NCBI RefSeq assembly: GCF_932526225.1
Contig: NC_064037.1
Span: 7,856,203-7,920,202, forward strand
Direction: 5' to 3'
Length of the DNA: 64,000 bases
From: Nematostella vectensis
Lineage: Eukaryota > Cnidaria > Anthozoa > Actiniaria > Edwardsiidae
Shown: one piece after another, positions 11,101 to 21,400 of the stretch
Numbering within the stretch: the stretch's first letter is position 1
How the letters are laid out: every line of letters starts with the position of its first letter
Position numbers and translations under genes: made by a program
Notes under the pieces: generated by a model
Told to the model about the DNA's origin: nothing
Database searches by the model: none
Seen by the model: the letters and a program-made list of their open reading frames with translations, nothing else

Positions 11101-13132
11101 TTTGGATCAGCTATGGCCCGCCAGTCTGTGGCATTTTGGATGCGCGCGCAACATTGTGAAAACGGTCTATAGACCGTAGAACATGGCGTTTTTACATAGT
11201 GGTTTGTTGGAGAACAGCTGAAAATGCCTTAGACAGATCGCATAATTATGTGCTTCTAATAAATTTTGAATCCAATTTTATTTTTTCGATCCTGGGTACC
11301 CAGGTCTTCGTAGTCAGCTTAACAAGGCGCGAAAACGAGGCGGCGAAGGGGCGCCTTTCTCTCACGCCTGTGACCTAGACGCACTGGGTTTCATGCTTAG
11401 TCTCTAATATCACGCGAAAAAGGTTAATAACAAGGGAAAACAGTGAACATCAAGAGAAAAATATAAATATCAGGGTTAAGGCTAGGGTTAGGTAATATTA
11501 GCTATAGCCCTACAGAACTCAATTGAGTAAGGACGGTAAATTATATTATGTGAAAACGGTAAATATTAGTACTATAAACCTCGGGCTCGAGCAGCACTGA
11601 GAACGGTAAATATCATAAAAAACATGATAATGTTTTTAGTACTAAGACTTTAAGAATACAGCAATAGATACGTTGAAGGGGTACTTTCTTGTGACTCAAA
11701 GGGGTACTTTCTTGTGGTCGGCTTTATCAAGCGACCGGACAACGTCTATTTAGCGACCACTTAGCTCGGTCCCAAGGCACTCAAGTTAGGTGGTTGTATT
11801 GTACACACGTGACACACCTTTTTTGCGACTTGTAGGCGCTCACGCTCCTCCTCGAGTCCAGGCTCCTCGCTAATTATCTTTTGAGCCTTTTGTACTTTCT
11901 CAACGGCGTGTTTTCTGACTTCCCCTATAAACTCTTCGGTGTGTTTCTCGAGAGCGCTAAGATGAGGGATTTTCGCCTCAGACCAGGATCTCAGGCTGAA
12001 CCCTGGAGGGATATGGGATATTACATTAGTTCCCCTCTTGGCGGACAAAAAGTGGGTAATATCTTATTAAGGAATCTTCAAATAATATGCTTTTCCATTA
12101 TGATAAATATGACTGGGTACGCGCTTCGATACGGGACACTACATGAGCTGCATACGGGACACTATTTATCAATAAAGGACTGGGACAGTGATCCAGGGAT
12201 GTAAACGGTGCTTATTTTTGGCACGGATTAGTTTGGACCAACGGTGTCCGCGCTTACGCTAACGAAACGTGTTGCAATGATCCGATTCGCAAAAATGCTG
12301 CCATCATAACCTGCTTGGAAGTCGTTGGCTAGAGTAAACCGTACCGGTATTTACTAGAGAACGACAAGTCCTTAAGCATGCTTTACCGGGTAATTACTCA
12401 CGCACGCTCTTCGTCGTAAAAATAATCATGTCGGGTTTAATTACGCGGGAATAATTAACTCAAAGCGGGCTCCCGGCGACCAGTAAAACTGGTTGCGCTG
12501 AAGAGCATTTGGAAGTATTTTTTCGAGGCGCAATTCATGTTGTTTCTAGATACAAATAACGAAAGATAACCCTAACCTTCCATGGGGCCGAGTAAACACG
12601 CAGAAGAGATAACAACTGTATTTTGTTGAGGAATTTGACCACGCAAAGACACAGTCAATCGAAAACTTTAAGAGAACTTACTGTCAGATGGAATATACGC
12701 TCAATACAAATTATTAAATGTGTAGATATATTCCTTTTCTATATAAGTTATTCAGCTCTTCTATTGCATGTGATTTTGGGCGTTTCGAAATACACAGTAC
12801 ATAAAGCATTGCCAAATGACTGTAGTAACTTTCATGGTTACTGTCTCCTAAGTTAACTGTGTTTTGCTAGGCTTAGCTTAAAGAACTGGTTTTGTTCTCA
12901 TTATCAACTCTGCGCAAATCTTCATGTGGGAAAAATTATTTTCCAATGAACCTTTGGACTTAAAGACCTTTTGGATGACGTATCAAAACTGTATCAAGAT
13001 CAAGAAAAAACCCAGAACAACAAATATTTCTTAAAATATAAACATCGCAACATGACATACGCAACAAATACGTATTTTCCTACCTTGAGAGCAAGGTATG
13101 ATCAATAACAGAACGGGTATTACAAGCTTCAT
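8127..13132 (-). CDS. Predicted secreted, highly acidic protein (5 exons)
   Basis: I rebuilt exons 13132-13084, 12002-11818, 10808-10654, 10231-9445 and 8306-8127. All junctions are GT-AG, phases agree, and the product is 451 residues ending at TAA 8127-8129. Exon 1 encodes a classic signal peptide, MKLVIPVLLLIIPCSQG. Residues of about 18-130 are helix-prone and charged (blocks such as LEKHTEEFIGEVRKH and LYMLEKARSGIVEAEEG), suggesting a coiled coil. Exon 4 (262 residues) is dominated by Glu with repeated EVPEVMPSEK-type units, long EEEE runs and a run of nine Asp. The C-terminal exon is basic and aromatic (AWLERGRKKIRKLWKR). No named domain is recognised. Secreted acidic proteins often bind calcium or mineral or act as luminal chaperone-like buffers; that role is inference. 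A candidate poly(A) signal lies at 7974-7979. The last intron is filled by a 32-bp array that copies its own 3' splice site. Confidence 0.8.
8295..8727. repeat. 32-bp minisatellite copying a 3' splice site
   Basis: About 13-14 copies of a 32-bp unit, with CTAG marks at 8307, 8339 and every 32 bp to about 8723. Read on the gene strand, each unit holds GTATATGTTTTCTAG followed by GAAAGTAACCAC. That is the acceptor and first 12 exon bases of the acidic-protein gene's last exon (GAAAATAACCAC at 8306 downward). The array therefore multiplies the intron-exon boundary. Confidence 0.95.
10487..10612. repeat. Short GC-rich tandem repeat, about 4 copies
   Basis: Degenerate units of about 33 bp containing CAGGCCTGCGCGGTCTCTTT within the third intron of the acidic-protein gene, just downstream of the donor of exon 3 (10653). 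No resemblance to the splice site is seen. Confidence 0.7.
10969..11170. mobile_element. MITE with about 50-bp terminal inverted repeats
   Basis: The left end TAGACCGT...TTGCGCGCGCATCCAAAAT and its reverse complement at the right (ATTTTGGATGCGCGCGCAA...ACGGTCTA) bound a 200-bp non-coding element in an intron of the acidic-protein gene. TA dinucleotides sit at both ends, consistent with a Tc1/mariner-type insertion, but this is not proven. Confidence 0.82.
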
Positions 13133-13588
13133 GATGTCTTCCAAGTCTTGCTCGCTTCGGACGTGTCAAGTTCTTGGTACGAAATGACCCGCTATCATCC
13201 GAGATCGTATTTATACAAGTCGTGATCTGTCGCCAGCGAGCACGATACATGCCAGACATCGCGCAACAGGAAGCGGGGCGGATCCCCAGTACGCAGAATA
13301 TTGGCATCCCTGGTATGTCTTAGGACTGTCGCGCAACAGCAGATAGCATTACCGGGTCTCAAAAGGGTGCCAAAAGCGAAGAAATGAGAGATAATCGTTT
13401 ACGCAGGGCATAATACCGCATCTAAAACATCCGTGGTTATTATCAGTAATACAAGCTGCCACAGTAAGCAAACGCAGTAACGTCTCCCCCCCCCCCCCCC
13501 CCCCTCAATTCGCATTTTGTCTGCTGGCTCCCGAGGATCGATCGTGGTGTGTTTTGTTCTCAAGTGTTTTGGGTCCGTGTTTTGCATA

Positions 13589-13930
13589 ATGTTTCCGTCA
13601 GTGCTTTTGGTTCAAAAGGCATTGTCATGCGTACGCGGAGAGGAAGTTGACACGACTCTAATACGCTACGTGACAGATGAAACGGATGAGGAAGTGATAT
13701 CCATCATCTACATTGAATGGAATAGCTCAAGGAATCAAAACAAACGAATCGAAAAAACTTTGAAATGCCATTATTGTTCGACAATGAAATTTCACATCTC
13801 AGTTCGTGAAGAGCGAGGCAGAAATACAAATAAATATAAATTATGTGACGCAGAATTCGAGCCTTTGAAACGGAAGATCCCCTGTGGGAGAGGATCGAGT
13901 TACATTTACTCTCTTGCTAATATGAAGTAA
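13589..13930 (+). CDS. Hypothetical small protein (weak)
   Basis: An ATG-to-TAA frame of 113 residues (start MFPSVLLVQKALS). It has a short hydrophobic start, then a mixed-charge body with five Cys (CHYC, KLCDAEF, IPCGRG) and a DETDEEVISIIYIEW block. The frame is also open 72 bp upstream. I do not recognise a family, and there is no splice or neighbour support. It could be a small secreted protein, one exon of a gene, or chance. Confidence 0.25.
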   Translation: MFPSVLLVQKALSCVRGEEVDTTLIRYVTDETDEEVISIIYIEWNSSRNQNKRIEKTLKCHYCSTMKFHISVREERGRNTNKYKLCDAEFEPLKRKIPCGRGSSYIYSLANMK

Positions 13931-14421
13931 AACTTTGCATAAGTCAAACTTTTACAAATACTTGAAAACTCTAGAATAGAAACCAATTCTTGGGGTTACA
14001 AAACTGTACAAGCTCGTCCACTTTTGAGGGCAAAGACGATGTCGTAGCAAATAATTGCAGTAAGATTTATTTGAGATTTGACAGTACAGACTCAGCGAAC
14101 TCGAGTGTGGCGGATTGTTCCAAACTGATTCCTAAATGTTATTCCCAGAAATGACGAGCACGCTGTGCGAATCAACGTCTGACGCACTTACTATGTGAAT
14201 TTATAGATTTATTTCATACAAAACCTTCATATATCGTATAAGGTAAGATGAAAAGGAATGGTGAAAAAAAACACCTATCACATATCAAAAATCATATATA
14301 AAAATCACCTATCAACAACTATACCACTATCATTTGATACTTAAAAATCCGTGATGTAAACGGATTTAATTCGCTACTTAGAGGAACATCTCATTTGAAT
14401 AAGTTTTGTATGATGTGTCTA

Positions 14422-15200
14422 CTTATATCCTTCGTATATCTTGAGCATTTCGTGAAGTTTTTCGTTAGCAATTGGCTCTTCTCTAAAGTTCAGCTCTTTT
14501 ACATGGTGCTTACATCCTTCTTATATCCTTCGTATATCTTGAGCATTTCGTGAAGTTTTTCGTTAACTATTGGCTCTTCTCTAAAGTTCAGCTCTTTTGC
14601 ATGGTGCTTACATCCTTCTTATATCCTTCGTATATCTTGAGCATTTCGTAAAGTTTTTCGTTAGCAATTGGCTCTTCTCTAAAGTTCAGCACTTTTGCAT
14701 GGTGCTAACATCCTTCTTATATCCTTCGTATATCTTGAGCATTTCGTGAAGTTTTTCGTTAGCAATTGGCTCTTCTCTAAAGTTCAGCTCTTTTGCATGG
14801 TGCTAACATCCTTCTTATATCCTTCGTATATCTTGAGCATTTCGTAAAGTTTTTCGTTAGCAATTGGCTCTTCTCTAAAGTTCAGCACTTTTGCATGGTG
14901 CTAACATCCTTCTTATATCCTTCGTATATCTTGAGCATTTCGTAAAGTTTTTCGTTAGCAATTGGCTCTTCTCTAAAGTTCAGCACTTTTGCATGGTGCT
15001 AACATCCTTCTTATATCCTTCGTATATCTTGAGCATTTCGTGAAGTTTTTCGTTAGCAATTGGCTCTTCTCTAAAGTTCAGCACTTTTGCATGGTGCTAA
15101 CATCCTTCTTATATCCTTCGTATATCTTGAGCATTTCGTAAAGTTTTTCGTTAGCAATTGGCTCTTCTCTAAAGTTCAGCTCTTTTACATGGTGCTTACA
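14422..15200. repeat. 98-bp satellite, 8 copies
   Basis: GAGCATTTCGT recurs at 14443, 14541, 14639, 14737, 14835, 14933, 15031 and 15129, an exact 98-bp period. Units differ by single bases (for example TGAAG/TAAAG and GCTCTT/GCACTT). It lies downstream of the GABA-B-like gene and has no coding potential. Confidence 0.97.
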
Positions 15201-15305
15201 AGGGCCAAGAGTGCCGGGTTCTCACACCTATTTCACGAGCTATGGTGACAAGGTGACACGAGCCAAAATATACTAGGCCGCAGCGTCAATGTTCAATGCA
15301 TTTTA

Positions 15306-15480
15306 ATTTACATCCGGGACATCATTTGTATTTCAAACCGGGACATACGATTTACTGCGGGCCACATTCAGGACCCATAATTGGCATTTGCACACGGGAC
15401 ACTCATGGTTCGTCCGGGACATCGTTCATATTTCCATCCGGGACTCTCTAGGCGCATCATTCACATTTACATCCGGGACA
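15306..15480. repeat. Degenerate repeats derived from the receptor's 3' end
   Basis: Several diverged copies of a block with CATCCGGGACA and CATTTACATC. On the gene strand it reads like the last codons and stop region of the GABA-B-like gene (GTCCCGGATGTAAATGTGAATGA at 15479-15457, shown here only as key words). The 3' UTR seems built from duplications of the coding end. Confidence 0.6.
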
Positions 15481-18400
15481 CTCTGGGTGTTGTTTGACGA
15501 CGTTTGACTTCGCCGACGCTCGAGTGCTCTCGGGATGATGCTCGGGAGAAATCGAGAAGCTTCGTAGCTGCAAGGTATGTGTGAGATGAGAGGTTATTAT
15601 AGTCGCCACGAGGCAAGATATGGGTGAGATGAGAGATTATTATAGTCGCCACGATGCAAGGTATGGGTGAGATGAGAGATTATTATAGTCACCACTTGGC
15701 ATGGTATGGGTGAGATGAGAGATTATTATAGTCGACACGAGACAAGATATGGGTGAGATGAGAGATTATTATAGTCGCCACGATGCAAGGTATGGGTGAG
15801 ATGAGAGATTATTATAGTCACCACTTGGCATGGTATGGGTGAGATGAGAGATTATTATAGTCGCCAAGAGGCAAGATATGGGTGAGATGAGAGATTATTA
15901 TAGTCGCCACGAAGTAAGGTATGGGTGAGATGAGAGATTATTATAGTCGCCAAGAGGCAAGATATGGGTGAGATGAGAGATTATTATAGTCACCACTAGG
16001 CAAGGTATGGGTGAGATGAGAGATTATTATAGTCACCACTTGGCATGGTATGGGTGAGATGAGAGATTATTATAGTCACCACTAGGCAAGTTATGGGTGA
16101 GATGAGAGATTATTATAGTCGCCACGACGCAAGGTATGGGTGAGATGAGAGATTATTATAGTCGCCACTAGGCAAGATATGGGTGAGATGAGAGATTATT
16201 ATAGTCGCCACTAGGCAAGGTAGGGGTGAAATGAGAGATTATTATAGTCGCCACGAGGCAAGATATGGGTGAGATGAGAGATTATTATAGTCGCCACGAG
16301 ACAAGGTATGGGTGAGATGAGAGATTATTATAGTCGCCACTAGGCAAGGTATGGGTGAGATGAGAGATTATTATAGTCGCCACTAGGCAAGGTATGGTTG
16401 AGATGAGAGATTATTATAGTCGCCACAAGGCAAGATATGGGTGAGATGAGAGATTATTATAGTCGCCACGAGGCAAGATATGGGTGAGATGAGAGATTAT
16501 TATAGTCGCCACGAGACAAGGTATGGGTGAGATGAGAGATTATTATAGTCGCCACTAGGCAAGGTATGGGTGAGATGAGAGATTATTATAGTCGCCACTA
16601 GGCAAGGTAGGGGTGAGATGAGAGATTATTATAGTCGCCACGATGCAAGGTATGGGTGAGATGAGAGATTATTATAGTCGCCACGAGACAAGGTATGGGT
16701 GAGATGAGAGATTATTATAGTCGCCACGAGGCAAGATATGGGTGAGATGAGAGATTATTATAGTCACCACTTGGCATGGTATGGGTGAGATGAGAGATTA
16801 TTATAGTCACCACTTGGCATGGTATGGGTGAGATGAGAGATTATTATAGTCGACACGAGACAAGATATGGGTGAGATGAGAGATTATTATAGTCGCCAAG
16901 AGGCAAGATATGGGTGAGATGAGAGATTATTATAGTCGCCACGAGGCAAGGTATGGGTGAGATGAGAGATTATTATAGTCGGCAAGAGGCAAGGTATGGG
17001 TGAGATGAGAGATTATTATAGTCGCCACTAGGCAAGGTATGGGTGAGATGAGAGATTATTATAGTCGCCACGAGGCAAGGTATGGGTGAGATGAGAGATT
17101 ATTATAGTCGCCACTAGGCAAGGTATGGGTGAGATGAGAGATTATTATAGTCGCCACTAGGCAAGGTATGGGTGAGATGAGAGATTATTATAGTCGCCAC
17201 TAGGCAAGGTATGGGTGAGATGAGAGATTATTATAGTCGCCACTAGGCAAGGTATGGGTGAGATGAGAGATTATTATAGTCGCCACTAGGCAAGGTATGG
17301 GTGAGATGAGAGATTATTATAGTCGCCACGAGGCAAGATATGGGTGAGATGAGAGATTATTATAGTCGCCACTAGGCAAGGTATGGGTGAGATGAGAGAT
17401 TATTATAGTCGCCACGAGGCAAGATATGGGTGAAATGAGAGATTATTATAGTCGCCACGAGACAAGATATGGGTGAGATGAGAGATTATTATAGTCGCCA
17501 CTAGGCAAGATATGGGTGAGATGAGAGATTATTATAGTCACCACTAGGCAAAGTATGGGTGAGATGAGAGATTATTATAGTCGCCACTAGGCAAGGTATG
17601 GGTGAGATGAGAGATTATTATAGTCGCCACGAGGCAAGATATGGGTGAGATGAGAGATTATTATAGTCGCCACTAGGCAAGGTATGGGTGAGATGAGAGA
17701 TTATTATAGTCGCCACTTGGCATGGTATGGGTGAGATGAGAGATTATTATAGTCGACACGAGACAAGATATGGGTGAGATGAGAGATTATTATAGTCGCC
17801 ACTAGGCAAGATATGGGTGAGATGAGAGATTATTATAGTCACCACTAGGCAAGATATGGGTGAGATGAGAGATTATTATAGTCACCACTAGGCAAGGTAT
17901 GGGTGAGATGAGAGATTATTATAGTCGCCAAAAGGCAAGATATGGGTGAGATGAGAGATTGTTATAGTCGCCACGAGGCAAGATATGGGTGAGATGAGAG
18001 ATTATTATAGTCGCCACTAGGCAAGGTATGGGTGAGATGAGAGATTATTATAGTCGCCACGAGGCAAGATATGGGTGAGATGAGAGATTATTATAGTCGC
18101 CACTAGGCAAGGTATGGGTGAGATGAGAGATTATTATAGTCGCCACAAGGCAAGGTATGGGTGAGATGAGAGATTTTTATAGTCGCCACGAGACAAGATA
18201 TGGGTGAGATGAGAGATTATTATAGTCGCCACGATGCAAGGTATGGGTGAGATGAGAGATTATTATAGTCGCCACTAGGCAAGATATGGGTGAGATGAGA
18301 GATTATTATAGTCACCACTAGGCAAGGTATGGGTGAGATGAGAGATTTTTATAGTCGCCACGACGCAAGGTATGGGTGAGATGAGAGATTATTATAGTTG

Positions 18401-21400
18401 TATTACTGAACGTAGACCTCAGTAAGACCGAGTCATCGTCGAATGTTGGTTGTTAAAGATAGGGTGGCCCTTCTAGAATGTATCGACTCACATATTGGCG
18501 AATAGTCATAAGCACATCTCACCTTTGGACCAAACACAAGCAGCAGCGTTGACGTAGTGCAGATGTTAATTGCCGACGATACGAGGGCGAAATGGGCGTT
18601 AACGCTATCATAAACGACTGTATACCCTAAAGGTACTGAAATAGACACCCAAATAACCACATTATACACTGACAAACCGATATACCGCGAGTCGTTAAGG
18701 GCCGGGTACGACACATTGCGTGTTTCCCACGCGAGGAAGAGACCAAATATCATTAGAAGTCCTTTGTATGTGTACAAACATCCGAGCCAGATCAGCTTGT
18801 GCGTGCACGTGCACGCGAGGAACACAGGCATCAAGATGGTGATTTTGTTACGGCCGTTCTCCTGAAAAAAAAGGTTACACATATGACGAGCTCTATCGAC
18901 TCACTGTGCTAAGAGGGGAACCTATGTAAGTCTTGATGTCATATTTACAGTCTAGATACGTCGTATTTTTACTCTGGACATGTCATGCTTCTGTCTCAAA
19001 ATGTCGTATTTTCTTCTGACTGTCTAGACATTTCGTACTTACTGTCTGGACATGTCGTTCTTATTGTCTGGACATGTCGTACTTACTGCCTGGACATGCT
19101 TTACCCACTGTCTGGAAATGTCGTTCTTACTGACTGGACATGTCGTACTTACTGTCTGGACACGTCGTACTTACTGACTGGACATGCCATACTTACTATC
19201 TGGACATGTCGTACTTACTGTCTGGACATTCCGTATCTCTGTTTTGAGTCCATCGACGGCTTGCCATACGGACAGGAAAAGGAGATCCACGCTCAGCATC
19301 AAGGCCAGCATACAAACAAGATGGCGGTCGTGCAGGCGGCCGAGCTGATGATAAAAACAGGTGGTGGTTTAACATTGGCAACCCCCTTTTAATGCGAACC
19401 AATTTGTCGATATGGTGGTATTGGTTAGGGTTAGTTAGAAATGGTTATGCCTCCACAAAGCTAGTTTATAACAACTGCGCACCTGTTTGTCCAGTTTGTG
19501 GTTGGTGAATATTTTGTACACTCTCCACGTCTTGATGAACATCGTACCGAATGCCAGAGTGTAGCCACATGACAGCAGCCATAACCGGAACTAGGAACCA
19601 AATGGGGTTAGGGACATGAGCGGGGGAAGAATCCGAAAGCTTCCACCCGTCATGATTTAAAACAAGTCACATATCACGTGACCAGGAGAGAAACAGGTCA
19701 CCTATCATAAGTCAATTAATACGAGAGAAACAAGTCACCTATCACGTCGTCACCAGGCAAGAGAAACAATTCACTTATCACTTGACTAGGTGAGGAAACA
19801 TGTCACATATCACGTGACTAGGCGTATTTACATGACACAAGCCACTAGAACATACGAAATAGCATCACATAATACGGCAAAGTACGTCAAGACATGGCAT
19901 GGTGCCACAAAGCACAAGATATATAGCACAGCATCGTATGGTATGTCACGTGGTAACATGTGGTGTCACGTGGTGTCGCATGATGTCACATGGTTTTGCC
20001 ATGTAGTCAGGATGGGGCTTAGTAGGTCTACGTACCGAGCATATAGCAGAATGGATCACGTGATCACTTTCATCCAGAAACACGTCAACCCCAAATAGTA
20101 TTACGCATGTGTAACACATAATTGAGCCAGCGATGATGAAATTATTCAGATAAGGAGAAGACATGCGGATGAATCTACAAGAGAACACACCACATAAGGC
20201 CTGATTCTGTACTATAGTCACGTGGTGGCATACATCACTCCTACCCCAAAAGCATACCAGGAAAGACGCGGCATTTATCAGTCGAGGAGGCGATAAAGGC
20301 TTAAAATGTCGTTTAAGCTATGACCAGCAAAAATATTATTTAAGCGCGAAAGCGTGGCTTTGTTAGGTCGAAGTTTATTTACAGCCTTCTTAGTAATATT
20401 TTCATTATTTTTTGTTTCTTACCAAACAACTGCAATTTTAGCCGTTTTCAAGTTCAGGTTTATTACAAAACGAACATAACTTGTAAGCAGACTGTTGGAC
20501 CCTCGAACCAGCCAAAACCTCCTTCAACATTTGAAAAACGGCTTATTATTGACATGCCTAGGCATTTTTCTACAAGCCTATAAAATAGCTTACTAATGTA
20601 AGGTGTTGTGTAAACTAAAACTTTAAAATCCTGGACGTACGTTCTTTGACGGTTTTTGATGTTCAAGATGAGGAATAACGTGGATAGGAAGATCCCGGCG
20701 CATGCTATGGTTGCCATGGTAACAAACAATGGCATTTCAATCAAGACGATTTCAGTTATAGTGACTGGCTCACTCGGTGGAGGCGACCCCTCTATTGAGA
20801 ACACAGAAATAGATTAACCACCCTCTAGTGAGAAACCCTCTGGTAAGGAATCACAACAATAGATTGACCACCCTCTGGCGAGGGCCACCCTTATATTGAG
20901 AACACACCAACAGATTGACCACCCTCTTGTGAATGCAACCCTTCTACTGAGAACAAACCAGTAGATAAATCTCTATCTTGAGAAGGCAACCCTTCTACTA
21001 GAACAAACCAGTAGATAAATCTCTATCTTGAGAAGGCAACCCTTCTACTAGAACAAACCAGTAGATAAATCTCTATCTTGAGAATGCAACCCTTCTACTG
21101 AGAACAAACCAGTAGATAAATCTCTATCTTGAGAAGGCAACCCTTCTACTAGAACAAACCAGTAGATAAATCTATATCTTAAGAAGGCAACCCTTCTACT
21201 AGAACAAACCAGTAGATAAATCTATATCTTAAGAAGGCAACCCTTCTACTAGAACAAACCAGTAGATAAATCTCTGTCTTGAGAAGGCAACCCTTCTACT
21301 AGAACAAACCAATAGATAAATCTCTATCTTGAGAAGGCAACCCTTCTACTAGAACAAATCAGTAGATAAATCTCTATCTTGAGAAGGCAACCCTTCTACT

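Larger units (their letters stand above)
13133..15456. other. Intergenic between acidic-protein and GABA-B-like genes
   Basis: Contains a C20-like homopolymer (about 13486-13504), a weak ORF (13589-13930), the 98-bp satellite and degenerate GTCCCGG repeats. The acidic-protein promoter should lie just above 13132 and the 3' end of the receptor gene just below 15457. No TATA or poly(A) signal could be assigned with confidence. Confidence 0.5.

Noticed and set aside
11460-11500. Telomere-like TTAGGG words
   Set aside because: Only two isolated occurrences, no array.
14422-18400. CRISPR-like regular repeats
   Set aside because: Units are directly adjacent without unique spacers and the DNA is eukaryotic.
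18433-18522. Extension of the TM7 exon to a stop at 18433
   Set aside because: A consensus donor (CCAAAG then GTGAGA) directly follows the conserved FGPK, and a phase-matching final exon exists at 15567-15457. Kept only as an alternative.
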